Below are positions 54,345 through 64,000 of a stretch of 64,000 nt of DNA, one piece after another; positions within the stretch are counted from its first letter, which is position 1, and each line of letters begins with the position of its first letter. The DNA comes from Prorocentrum cordatum (lineage: Eukaryota; Sar; Dinophyceae; Prorocentrales; Prorocentraceae). The notes under the pieces were generated by a model. The model ran no database searches. It was not told where the DNA came from and was given only the letters and a program-made list of their open reading frames with translations. The DNA is taken from contig CAUYUJ010000914.1 of the NCBI GenBank assembly GCA_963575745.1, positions 502,747 to 566,746 of the forward strand, given 5' to 3'. The position numbers were made by a program, and so were the translations under genes.

Positions 54345-54955
54345 CACCACCGGCCGCATCACATCCCCCACTGGTGTTCCCAGCACCACTGTCCTCACCA
54401 CCGCTGTCCCCACTGGTTCCACCACCGCCCCTACTGTCCCCACCAGTGGCCCCACCACTGTCGCACTGTCCCCGCTGTCCCCAAGAACTGTTCCCACCAC
54501 GGTTCCACTCTCCCCACTGTCTCCACGGCCCCAACCACTGCCCGACTATCCCCACTGTCCCCACTGTCCCACTGACTCCTCCGCTGTCCCACTGAGCTGT
54601 CCCACTGTTCCCACCACTGTCCCCACTGTCCCCACCACTGTCCCCACTGTACCTCTGTCCCATTGTCCCACCGCCGTCCTCGCCACCGCCTTCACCACTG
54701 TCCCCACCACCATTGTACCCTCCACTGTCCCACTGTTTCCACCTCATTCCCATTGTCCCCACACCGCTGTCCCCACCACCACAATCACCACCACTGTCCA
54801 CTGTCCCCCCCTGTTCCCACCCTTGTCCCCACCACTGTCCCCACCACTACCGTCCCCACCACTGTCCCACTGTCCCACTGTCCCCACCACTGTCCCCGCT
54901 ATCCCCTCACCACTGTCCCCACCAACACCGTCCCCACCACTGTCCGCACCCCCAC
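54345..54955 (+). repeat. CCCCACCACTGT-type satellite
   Basis: About 600 bases of 9-12-bp variants of CCCCACCACTGT and CCCACTGTC. The open frames (Thr/Val/Pro-rich) are artefacts. Confidence 0.9.
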
Positions 54956-55142
54956 TCGGTTTTCGAGGGGGGGGGGTTCGAACCGGTAGTGACCCCACCC
55001 GGTTTTCCGGATCCGGAGGGGGGGGGGGGGGGGGGTGGGGTTCGAACTCCGGTAGTGACACCCCCCCCCCTTTTCATGATAAGCAGGGGGGGGGGGGGGG
55101 AGGGGTTCGAACCGTAAGTGGTAGTTACCCCACCCCGGTTTT

Positions 55143-55187
<45 letters not shown>

Positions 55188-55233
55188 GGGGGGGGGGGGG
55201 GGGGGGGGAGGGGGGGGTGGGGGGGGGGGGGGG

Positions 55234-55292
<59 letters not shown>

Positions 55293-55315
55293 GGGGGGGG
55301 GGGGGGGGGCGGGGT

Positions 55316-55367
<52 letters not shown>

Positions 55368-55432
55368 GGGGGGGGGATGGTTCGAACCGGTAGTGACCCC
55401 CCCCGGTTTTCCGCCAGCAGCGGTAGAACACG
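54956..55432. repeat. Poly-G tracts with four copies of the 40-bp motif
   Basis: The motif GGTTCGAACCGGTAGTGACC followed by CCGGTTTTC occurs near 54975, 55038, 55104 and 55379. Between the last two lies about 235 bases that are almost entirely G (55147-55378), interrupted by single A, T or C. The G-run lengths may be inexact in any assembly. Confidence 0.9.
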
Positions 55433-55436
55433 CTGT

Positions 55437-55500
55437 TTCATACATACATACATACATACATACATACATACATACATACATACATACATACATACATACA

Positions 55501-55532
<32 letters not shown>

Positions 55533-55565
55533 CACATATACATATATATATATATATAGATATAT
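55437..55565. repeat. CATA/TA microsatellite
   Basis: About 22 CATA units then TATATA with a few changes. Confidence 0.95.
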
Positions 55566-55569
55566 ATAT

Positions 55570-56145
55570 GTGCATCCTCCTCCTCCTCCCCTCCTCCGCC
55601 TCCTCCCCTCCTCCTCCTCCTCCTCCTCCTCTCCTCTCCTCCTCCTCCTCCTCCCCTCCTCCCCTTCTCCTCCTCTCCTCCTCCTCTCTCCTCCTCCTTC
55701 TCCTCTCTCCTCCTCCTCCTCCTCCTCCTCCTCCTCCTCCTCCTCCTTCTCCTCCTCCTCATCCTCTCCTCATCACCGTGCTCCCTCCTCCTCCTCCTCC
55801 TCATCATCATCATCATCATCACCATCATCATCAGTAGCATCAGCATCAGCATCAGCATCATCCTCATCATCATCAGCATCAGCATCATCGGCAGCATCAT
55901 CAGCATCAGCATCATCACCATCATCATCAGCATCATCAGCATCAGCATCAGCATCAACATCATCGTCGTCATCATCGTCGTCCTCCTCATCTCCATCGGC
56001 ACCAGCACCATCACTGTCATCAGCACCATCTTCAGCATCACCATCATCACCAGCAGCATGATCATCATCAACATCTTCACCATCACCACCACCATCGTTA
56101 TCACAACCATCACCACCATCCTCACCGTGATTATCGTCATCCTCC
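55570..56145. repeat. TCC then ATC/AGCATC tract
   Basis: TCC-rich to 55800, then CATCAT and CAGCAT hexamer runs to about 56110. The 478-codon - frame and the 762-codon + frame crossing here are artefacts. Confidence 0.9.
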
Positions 56146-57400
56146 TCTCTTTGTGTCCCATCACTCTCCGCCTCTTTCTTCTCTCCTTCCGAGTCGGCCG
56201 CGAGCTCGTGCACGGCTGGGGCTGCTCAGGCCGAGTCCGAGCCCCGGGCCCACGGCCGCACCCCCCCCCCGCGCTGCACCGCTGCAAGATCCGACGCCAC
56301 ACCCTGGGCAAAGCGGCTCGCCCGGGTAGCGTCACAAGCAGGGGTGCTTCTAAGAAGCCCTCCCCCCTCCCCCCACCCCCCTCTGCGCGTGGCTGAGCTT
56401 CGTCCCGCCAGCCACGGCCAAGACGAAGCCAAGACGGACGAGGGCAAACTCGCTACGCTGCGCTGCGCTGAGCCACACGCCGAAGCGATTGGGCGAAGAC
56501 AGAAGACGAAACAGAATGCCAAGGCCAAGGCACCGGGCGAGGATGAGGATAAATCGGGTGAGGACAAATCGAGAATCTCTGAGATCCGCCGGCTCTGAAG
56601 GGTGTTTCGGGCGCCACGGCCTTCTCAGATCGCCCCTGAACGCTCTGAGAGCGATCAGGAACGCTCTGGAACAGATGTATCCTCGTCCTAGCCCCGTCCG
56701 AATGGCTCCCCTTGCGTTCGCCGTCGTCTGCTTGATTCTCGATCCCTTTCTCCCTCCGCGTCGCCGCGCAGAACAAGACTACGGGGAGCCGGCAGCGGAA
56801 CGCAGGCCCCAACCAGGCACGGTCACGGACGCCTGGTGAGCGTGTCGCGGCGGCGACCCCGGCGACCCGCAATGCCCTGCGAGCGGAGCGGATAGAGTGT
56901 GTGGCTCCGCTCCGCGGGGCGGGAGGCCCAGTAGAAGCTCGAGACGTGGACGCTCGGGGACCGGGACGTGGATAACGAGCGTGCCGCGCCGAAGCATGGT
57001 GGGCCAGAACTGGTGGCGCGACACGCTGAGCCAAAGGCCCCGACCGTGCGCAGGGCGTCAAGAACCCAAGGATCCGCAGAATTCGGCCCAGTAGTGCTGA
57101 GTCGCTCGGTCGAGGCGGACCAGGCAACAGGGCCGTGCAAGCAACTCTGGCGGTGTGCAGTGAGACGGCCGCGCTCCTTGGGGAACGAAGAGTGACATAA
57201 AAATGAAAGCTCGGAGGTCCGCGCGGATTCCTCGGATCGGCGCTGGACCCCCCTTACCTGGCGCGCGGAGCGCACTGGGGGCGACGCCGGAGGCGCCGCC
57301 AGCTGTTACGATTCTGTCATCGCTCGTTCCCCGAAGCTCTGCTGGTGTGCAGTGACAGCCGCGCTCCCGCCACGAAGAGTTCTCATCGGAGGCCTGGAAG
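56146..57400. other. Unassigned GC-rich stretch
   Basis: A + frame ending at 56598 reads VAELRPASHGQDEAKTDEGK and then a Lys/Glu-rich tail. It might be a terminal exon, but no other exon joins it. A direct repeat is visible: CTCTGGCGGTGTGCAGTGAG (near 57148) and CTCTGCTGGTGTGCAGTGAC (near 57337), each before CCGCGCTCC and a CGAAGAGT. Confidence 0.4.
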
Positions 57401-57402
57401 AT

Positions 57403-57586
57403 GGGCACCAACACCAACACAGAGGGCTGCCTCCATGGGGGGAAGAGGATCCTAGATTTCGGTGTGTGTGTGTGTGTGTGTGGTAATACGTCGGTCACCT
57501 TGGAAGCCACAGTATTACCACCGTCACCGAAATCGGGATCGTCTTCCCTCGGTGGAGGCACACCGCCGATATTGGTGTTGGTGTCA
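57403..57586. repeat. Long inverted repeat (hairpin) with a GT microsatellite in one arm
   Basis: Left arm GCACCAACACCAACAC, GGGGAAGAGGATCCTAGATT, TCGGTG. Right arm on the - strand GACACCAACACCAATA, GAGGGAAGACGATCCCGATT, TCGGTG. The inner pair GGTAATAC / GTATTACC closes a 30-base loop. The left arm holds a TG run (57461-57481) where the right arm has GGTGACGGTGG. Confidence 0.85.
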
Positions 57587-57734
57587 ACCTCTAGGCCTGT
57601 GATCTCACCCAGAAGCCCCCCCGCTGTCCCGCGGGCTGCGAGCGCGGGGCACCGAAGGCGCCAGCGTGCGGCCGATGGCGAGGGGAGGCACGGCGGCCGA
57701 GCCAGGCGACGACGGAGGCGCGCCGCATTCCCGG

Positions 57735-57910
57735 CGGCGTCCCCCTCGTCCCCCTCGTCCCTCGTCCCCCTCGTCCTCCTCGTCCTCCTCGTCCCCCTCG
57801 TCCTCCTCGTCCTCCTCGTCCCTCTCGTCCTCCTCGTCCTTCTCGTCCTCCTCCTCCCCCTCGTCCTCCTCGTCCTCCTCGTCCTCGCCGTGCTCCCCGT
57901 CCTCCTGGTC
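57735..57910. repeat. CTCGTCCTC 9-bp tandem repeat
   Basis: About 18 units of CTCGTCCTC and CTCGTCCCC. Leu/Val or Glu/Asp frames through it are artefacts. Confidence 0.9.
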
Positions 57911-57978
57911 GTCCGCGCACACCCCAGAAGCAGCCCTTACGCGTGCCCAGTGGCATCTGAGGACCCGCCCCACCCCGC

Positions 57979-58198
57979 CCCGGAATCCCGAGGCCTCCCA
58001 GAGGGGTCCGGACATATGGAACCGGAGGATCGCGCCGCATCGCCGATCAATGAATCGCCGATGCATGGGTGACGGTGGCGATGCATCGCCGCAGTCGGCG
58101 TGGATGAAATCGGGTTCCGCATCGCCGTTGCATCGGCGATGCGGCACGAAACCCCGAAACCATCCACTCGGACCCCACTCGGGAGGCCTAGAACCCCA
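57979..58198. repeat. Second long inverted repeat
   Basis: Left arm AGGCCTCCCAGAGGGGTCCG then GCCGCATCGCCGAT. Right arm on the - strand AGGCCTCCCGAGTGGGGTCC then GCCGCATCGCCGATGC. A nested hairpin GCATCGCCG/CGGCGATGC lies near 58119-58142. Arms are about 95 bp with roughly 75 percent match by eye. Confidence 0.75.
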
Positions 58199-58454
58199 GA
58201 CCCCCGACGTCATGATTCCTTTCGTAACGTCGACCCCCAGAGGTCTCGACCCTGTCCCCAAAACCGGTTTTTTCATCCGGAATCGTTGGTTGGCGGTCCC
58301 GAGGCCCGGTGAGGGCCCGTGAGGGCCCCCAAAGGCCGAAAGCAGCGACAAAAACTCCCGTCATAACTTTTTCATGACTCGACAGGGTCGCAATCCACGC
58401 GCGGCGCGGGGGGCCAGTCGCCCCGCCGTGAAGAGCCAACGGAGCGCGCGCGCG

Positions 58455-58579
58455 GGACTGCAGGAGGAAGAGGAGGAAGAAGAGGAGGACGAGGAGGAGG
58501 AGGAGAAGAGGAGGAGGAGGAGGCCTGAGGAGGAGGCGGAGGAGGAGGAAGAAGAGGAGGAAGAGGAGGAGGCCTGGAG

Positions 58580-58610
<31 letters not shown>

Positions 58611-58692
58611 CCTGGAGGAGGAGGAAGAGGAGGAGGAGGCCTGGAGGAGGAGGAGGAGGAGGAGGAGGATGGATGGATGGATGGATGGATGG
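58455..58692. repeat. GGA-rich tract with GGAGGCCTGGAGGA units and GGAT run
   Basis: Purine-rich with AGGCCT every 30-60 bases, ending in six GGAT units (58667-58692). Confidence 0.9.
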
Positions 58693-59145
58693 ACTCGGCA
58701 TTGCGCTGTGAGTCTGAAGACACTCGCCCCTCGAGCTCACGAAACGAGAGATCGCTCGGGGGCACCTCTGAGCAGTCGTGCGATCTCCTCGGACCGAACG
58801 AGGTCAGGCGTGCGGGCGCGCCGTGCAGCTGTGATCACCTTTGATCAGAGCCGAGCAGGACAGGAAACAGGAAGGCGCCCGCGGGCGGGGGGCGATACCC
58901 CTCTGGCCCCTGGGGGCCGAGCTCGACGGCGCGGAAAGCACCGAGCAGGCTCCCTGGACACCCAGAGGCCCCGAGAAGGAAAACAACAACCAGGCCGAAA
59001 AAAAGAGCCGACGGCGCGCCCTAGAGACCAGGGGCGGCGAGAGCGAGTAGAGGGGCCTGGTGCTACAGCGAAGCTGCTGGAGGGACTCACGTCGTCACGT
59101 AGTGTGCTGGTCGCCCATCTCTTTCCGTAGGATCCGCCACCCATG
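58693..59145. other. Unassigned stretch
   Basis: A + frame to 59130 reads KTLAPRAHETRDRSGAPLSS and a basic tail. It begins in the GGAT run, so its start is not credible. No gene called. Confidence 0.4.
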
Positions 59146-60672
59146 TCAGCCCTTCTGGCCGTAGTGGATCTGGCGGTTCTTGTCTAGCGGTTTCTGGGCC
59201 ATCGATTCCAGGTGGCCCAGAGGGGCCGTCCCCATCTTCTGGCGGCCGCCCAGAACGTCGAGGCATGTCTCCCGAGGGCCGTCTGGGTCGACGCTCTTCA
59301 GTGTGATCTGGTCCGCGCTAGCGAACTGCATCCTGGTGTACCGGTCGTTGTGGCGCGTGCGCAGCCTGAGGTGGAGCAGAGCTCCGAGCCCGTCCCCATG
59401 CAAACGAACTGCTGGTAGAAGGTACGCGGGAGCACGTGCCCCTGCGGGGCCTCCTGCTCCACGGAGGCCGACGGGTACTTGAACTCGGCGTGAGCGATGT
59501 ACAAATGTGGTGAGTTGGGGCTTCGCCTCGGGGACCTGCGCCGCCTCTGCGTACATCTTGCCCGCTTCCCGAGCCGCGACGATCGAAGTAGCCGTGGGCG
59601 GGGTCGCGATGCTGATCCATTCCGAGGCCGCGAGGTCCCTGAGCTGCTGGGCGTGCTGGCGCGCCATCTTGGGGAGGAACGTGACCGCCTGCTGCAGGTC
59701 GCGCGACTCCAGGGCGCCCTCCAGACGAAGCATGATCGTGTCGTAGTCCCAGGTGTGCTGCGCGTGGGCCTCGAAGATGTCGCCCGCGTAGAAAGAGCGG
59801 TGGTCTCGATCGTACAATGCGTTGAAGCGGCGTCCTGCTCCCCTGGGGGCCTTGCACTTGCACGGGGCGTGGAGGAACTCGATCCTGCGTGACCGTCCGT
59901 GCGCCCCGATGAAGGTGTCCCCGCTGACAAAGAAGGTGTCGTGGTCCGAGTGGAACCGTTGCCGAAGACGTCCAGAAAGGCCCTCCAGCTCCAGGGAGGG
60001 GCCCACGGCGCTGTCGGCCTCGCTCCACAAGTCGGGCTCGAGCAGGGACGGGGAGCCGAGAAACGTCTCGTCCACGGAGTCGCCGAGCTGAGGTCCGCCC
60101 CACTGAAGGGCGTGCGTCGACTGCCCACAGACTCCAGCGTGGTGCGTGCCCACGAGATCATAGCCTGGGTCACCTGGCGGTATGAGTTGCGGCTGGAGCA
60201 GGACTCGGATGGCACGGAAGGGTGCCGAACCATGAGGAGCACGTCCGAGGAGCGGCACTGTCGCGCCGCAGCGGCCCGAGAGCGCCGCGGGCGGAGGGTA
60301 GATCCAACGGAGGTGTGCCTGCGGAAACCGCTGATGTAGGAAGATGCTCCCCCCGCAACTCTTGTTGGTCCAGCCGAAGGAGAGCTCCCCGTGGTAGTCG
60401 TGCTGAAAGAGGCTGTGGCGGCCGTCCAGTGTCGGGCGGCGGCTCGTCCCAGGGAAGAGGATCACGCCCATGTAGTGCTCGCAGGTGATCTCCTGCGCGC
60501 GGGTGCTGCCCGTCAGGTAGAGAGGGTTGTACACGTAGAGCCTGGTGTGCTGAGCAGGTTGAGGCTCTCGCTCCTGAGTGCGTCCAGGGGCGCGGCAAGC
60601 GCCTGTCGACATGTAGGCGGCCGCCCGCGGCGAGAAGCCGACGGCCGCGAGCAAGAGGAGAGCCTCCATCAT
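59146..60672 (-). CDS. Putative secreted or ER-directed protein, about 508 aa, two small frame slips
   Basis: Starts MMEALLLLAAVGFSPRAAAY, a good signal peptide with a cleavage region after about residue 20. The body has balanced composition: TRAQEITCEHYMGVILFPGT, HGELSFGWTNKSCGGSIFLH, FHSDHDTFFVSGDTFIGAHG, FYAGDIFEAHAQHTWDYDTI and QQAVTFLPKMARQHAQQLRD. Near 59510 the coding sense moves to another frame (LYIAHAEFKYPSASVEQEAP, RTFYQQFVCMGTGSE) and near 59370 it returns (LHLRLRTRHNDRYTRMQFAS), ending GPRETCLDVLGGRQK and HYGQKG. Two compensating single-base slips fit assembly error or recent damage. I do not recognise the family. The start is the first Met after a GC-rich upstream and matches the signal peptide. 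No introns are needed. Confidence 0.6.
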   Translation of the reverse strand: MMEALLLLAAVGFSPRAAAYMSTGACRAPGRTQEREPQPAQHTRLYVYNPLYLTGSTRAQEITCEHYMGVILFPGTSRRPTLDGRHSLFQHDYHGELSFGWTNKSCGGSIFLHQRFPQAHLRWIYPPPAALSGRCGATVPLLGRAPHGSAPFRAIRVLLQPQLIPPGDPGYDLVGTHHAGVCGQSTHALQWGGPQLGDSVDETFLGSPSLLEPDLWSEADSAVGPSLELEGLSGRLRQRFHSDHDTFFVSGDTFIGAHGRSRRIEFLHAPCKCKAPRGAGRRFNALYDRDHRSFYAGDIFEAHAQHTWDYDTIMLRLEGALESRDLQQAVTFLPKMARQHAQQLRDLAASEWISIATPPTATSIVAAREAGKMYAEAAQVPEAKPQLTTFVHRSRRVQVPVGLRGAGGPAGARAPAYLLPAVRLHGDGLGALLHLRLRTRHNDRYTRMQFASADQITLKSVDPDGPRETCLDVLGGRQKMGTAPLGHLESMAQKPLDKNRQIHYGQKG

Positions 60673-60779
60673 GGGCCTCTTGGGCCCCGCGGGCGCGTGG
60701 GCATCGCGCGCTGCTCCCCTGGCGGGCGATGGAACCGGGTGGGAGGGCCGCGTGTCCCTCGACCTTCAGCCGTGGCGGC

Positions 60780-60897
60780 GGCTGGAGGAGGAGGAGGAGG
60801 AGGAGGAGGAAGAGGAGGAGGAGGAGGAGGAGGTAGGAGGAGGAGAAAGAGGAAGAGGAGGAAGAGGAGGAGGAGGAGGACGAGGCGGAGGCCTGGA
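60780..60897. repeat. GGA microsatellite
   Basis: GGA/GAGGAA tract just upstream of the - strand gene start. Confidence 0.95.
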
Positions 60898-61029
60898 GGA
60901 CCCCCGTGAGGGCGGAGGTGCCCCGTGCCCAGGCAGCGCCAGAGGGGCTCAGCACCGAGCGGGTCGCCAGCGCCTCCAGGCAGCGGCCCTCGCTGGAGAC
61001 CCCCCAAAAGAGTCCAGAAGGCTGTCCAC

Positions 61030-61238
61030 AGTCTCCTCGATCCTCGATCCAAAATCTTCTCGATCCAAAGACGCTCCAAAGATCCAAAGACCTCCAAAAA
61101 CGTCCTCGATCCTCTCCTCGAAGATCCAAAGACCTCCAAAGATCAAAAGATCTCGAAGATCCTCGATCCTCGATCCTCTCCTCGATCCAAGGACGCTCCA
61201 AAAACGTCCTCGATCCATCCTCGACCCGCGCTCCGCCT
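61030..61238. repeat. CTCGATCCAAAGA-type repeat
   Basis: Mixed short units CCTCGATCC, CCAAAGACCTCCAAAGATC and GACGCTCCAAAAACGTCC repeated over 200 bases. The Ile/Glu/Asp/Arg-rich - frame is an artefact. Confidence 0.85.
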
Positions 61239-63007
61239 CGATCGTCGATCTCCAGTGGGAGGTGGTGGCCCTCTCGACTGGTGGGCCCCCCTGGCACTGC
61301 CTGGCTTCTGGGGGCTCCCTGGAGCCCATTTGGGGGATGCTGGGGCCTCGTGGAGCATTGCAAATGAATTCAGAATGGGGGCCTACCCCTACCCTGCGAC
61401 CCTTGCAGGATGACCGCGATCAGATGCAAGAGCAATTCGCGAAGCAATTCGACGCGAAGATCCCCACGCTGGCATCATGATCCCTGACGCATCCCACAGA
61501 GAAGAACCCTTCTCGGTAAGAAACAAGCCAGAAGCCCCCGAATTCCAGCTACCAAGTCGGTGTGGGGGCAGCACCAAGTCAATGGACGTGAAACTCGCGA
61601 GTCTACTTTCAAGCCAGGCACTTGCGCAGCGGACAGCTGCGCATACGGCAAAACCAATGGGACAAATAAGAAAACGCTTACACGGCTACATAAAGTCCTT
61701 ACTCCTGGACCCAATGACTGATCGATTGCTTCGTTTCCCGAAGTGCTGGCGCTCGGGGCCCAGTGCACGCCGCAGCCGCAGTGAACAGGAAGGTGCATGC
61801 GAGGGCTGGGCATGGAACGACATCACGTGGAGACGCGGCTGGGACAGGGGGCATGCTGATGAAGAGGAACGGAGCGAACCTGAACCATGCTTTTCGATCA
61901 GGATCGCGCGCAAAAGCACGAGGCACGGCGTAAGGGCTAGAGGCTCGCTCGCGTCTGAGCAAAATCATGTGTTATCGCATCTTCGGGGGACGTGATCTGT
62001 CCGATCGCGTTGCTGGTCGCGTTGAATCTGCGAATCCACACGGACTCCGCGTCGGCTGCGTGCCGAATTCGCGCTGGAGTCACGTTGAGCCCCCGGCGGC
62101 ACAAGGCAGAACCACAATCTGGAGGCGGCCAGGGGCCTGTAGTGGCTGGGACCCCAGAAAAACCTGTGGGAGGGGGGTGATGCCACATTTTTGGTTATGC
62201 GGGGAAAGGACAACCCGATCTCATGAGTAAGGCTGGGCACTAACACTCTCGCAACACACGAGCTGAGTGACAACAACGCCATGGCACGAAAAACTCGGCG
62301 GTGCAGCCCCCCTACAGTTAAGCAGAAGGCGTGCCCTCCCTCTCCGTTAAGGATGATGCCACATGCGTTCCGAAACGGTCACTGCACCCTTCCTGGTGTC
62401 AATACGGTAGGTACATTGGATAAGGAACCCTTGGATACGGAATCCAGGGTCTGGAGGCCGGAGGAACTCCAATCGTGGATCGGCCATGGATCACACTGCC
62501 GCCCTCATTAGGTAAGGAATCCTCCAGGGTCTGAAGGCTCTTGGGCGCATTCCTTAACCAACGCCCCCACCGTATGGGTCAACCTGGCGCAACGTTTCAC
62601 ACCAGATCCATTTTTTGACTGCCCCCGGGCCCGACAACGGCACGCAGAGGGAAAAAGGCAAAAATCTCCCCGAAACAAGAACCTCACATGCCCGCCATTT
62701 CTGCTGGCCGGAACCAATGCTGGGCCTCCTCAGGCCCCAGCCGGCTCCAAACCTCAATCCGTTGGACAGACGAGGTTCCTCGATGGTGCAACACAAAGGC
62801 GGCTGGTAGCCCCTCCTGGTCGGACGTGTACTCCTCGATCTGCCAGCTCGTCGTTCTCGTGACGTCAAACGCCAGCTCTCTGCCGTTCCCTTTCTCCCAA
62901 ATGTCCTCTGGAAGTGGACCCGGGGGTGCATCTGGGGAGGGGGAGAATAACGGGACAAGAGGAGAAGGATCCATCGCACTTCAACTCTGTATCTTCAAGA
63001 GGAGGGG
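61239..63007. other. Unassigned stretch
   Basis: A + frame closes at 61480 with QDDRDQMQEQFAKQFDAKIP, plausible as a C-terminal exon but isolated. Nothing recognisable follows to 63000. TACGGAATCCAGGGTCTGGA (62427) and GGAATCCTCCAGGGTCTGAA (62516) form a weak repeat. Confidence 0.4.
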
Positions 63008-63178
63008 GCGGAGGAGGAGGAGGAGGAAGAGGAGGAGGGAGTAGGAGGAGGAGGAGGAGGAGGAGGAGGAGGAGGAGGAGGAGGAGGAGGAGGAGGAGGA
63101 GGAGGAGGAGGAGGGGGAGGAGGCAGGGAGGGGCGGAGGAGGGAGGAGGGAGGAGGAGGAGGAGGAGGAGGAGGACGG
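63008..63178. repeat. GGA microsatellite
   Basis: Nearly pure GGA at 63045-63125 with less regular flanks. Confidence 0.95.
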
Positions 63179-64000
63179 AGCGCGACCGCACAACTTTACA
63201 CTGCTCGCCCTCAGCCGATGTGAGGATCCACATGTCGCCAGGCGCACCAGGACCCCGACGCGAGCGGACCCACGCAGCGAACCAGGGCCTGAGAGGAGGG
63301 GAGGAACGTGCCGCGCCCGAAGATCCCACAGCAAGAAACCCGACGGCCAACGGCAGGACCTGCCGGCGCAAGACAGCTCCGGCCGCGGCCGGAGGCAGCC
63401 GAACGGGGCGCCACGGGACCGGGCCGGGGGCGCAGCAGGACGAGGGAGGGCGCGTGCGCGGGGGCCACGGGAGGTGGAGCACGCTGAGAGCACGAAGTGC
63501 TGGCGCGTGCGCGCCGAAGCAGAAGAAGAAGACGAAACAGGTCGGGGGCGTCGCTCAAGACGAAGCAGGTTCTCTGTCCCTGCACGGCAGGGACAACGAA
63601 GAAGACGGTGCCCGAGGAGGTTTGGGGGGGCGTCGCTCACAGGGGGGAGGGGGGCGCCGAAGGGGGGGAGGGGAAAACGGGTGCACATCTCGGGCCCCGA
63701 AGGGCCCCCCCGGAGCCCGAGGAGGGCCCCTTCGGGGCTCCTTTTGGTATCCTCCATCACAAGAAATAAGGTAGCCCAATACACTTGCGCAGATGGCCCA
63801 TGACGGCCGCCTTGGCACCCCCTGGCCTCAGGAAAGCACGCCACCTTCCCCCCTCGACAAGCGAAAGAAATCTCGATTCCCCTGTGGCGCACAGTGCGCT
63901 TTCGTGCCCCGCCGCCTTGCACTTTTCCAGCAAAATGCCTACCTTTACCATCCGTTTTGGCATCATTTCCTCTCTTCTGCTTTGTGGGTGTCGCACCAGA
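63179..64000. other. Unassigned stretch with a GC-rich hairpin
   Basis: Open frames on both strands without recognisable domains. GGCCCCGAAGGGCCC and GGGCCCCTTCGGGGCT (63692-63738) can pair as a strong stem. Confidence 0.4.

Noticed and set aside
53773-56335. 762-codon + frame and 478-codon - frame
   Set aside because: Composed of homopolymer, CATA, TCC and ATC microsatellite translations.

Overview
The window is nuclear DNA from a eukaryote, most likely a dinoflagellate. Four observations point there. A degenerate copy of the dinoflagellate spliced leader lies just upstream of the first ORF. Two multicopy families that I associate with dinoflagellate genomes are present. One multi-exon gene reads through only if introns with GA donors are allowed. 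The rest is mostly transposon debris and tandem repeats in GC-rich DNA. I cannot name the species. There are no operons, rRNA or tRNA genes, CRISPR arrays or intact viral genes that I can support. One run of 100 Ns at 28901-29000 is an assembly gap.

Layout. Positions 1-11,300 hold the best gene candidates, all on the + strand: a Pro/Ala-rich ORF (475-1386), a frameshifted copy of a large uncharacterised family (2936-5100), a gene of at least seven exons with C5-methyltransferase-like motifs (6104-8224) and a two-exon GKGK-rich coiled-coil gene (9271-9948). Positions 12,000-27,300 hold three minisatellite arrays (90, 90 and 102 bp units) that share one downstream boundary sequence, two LINE fragments and two unrecognised minus-strand coding stretches. 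Positions 27,300-42,000 hold a family of composite repeats. Each has a leader, 24-bp repeats, a 16-bp tandem array, a tail and a terminal module. There are four direct copies and one inverted copy, mixed with a degenerate AAGAGGCCCC-type repeat, a foldback array and a third LINE fragment. Positions 42,000-51,000 carry more of the AAGAGGCCCC-type repeat, GGA microsatellites and a 1.1-1.2 kb segmental triplication. Positions 51,450-53,460 hold a degraded copia-like retrotransposon on the - strand. Positions 53,500-58,700 are homopolymer, microsatellite and foldback DNA. Positions 59,146-60,672 hold a - strand ORF with a signal peptide.

Many long ORFs here are artefacts. Tandem units of 90 and 24 bp leave whole frames open, and a 16-bp unit repeats as a 16-residue peptide every 48 bp, so open frames of 300-600 codons arise without being genes. 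The true candidates carry single-base frame changes, which could be decay or assembly indels. I cannot tell which from the sequence alone.

The recurrent theme is tandem repeats behaving as parts of dispersed elements: arrays with fixed boundaries, arrays that flip orientation, monomers inside LINEs, and microsatellites sitting inside reverse-transcriptase reading frames or hairpin arms.
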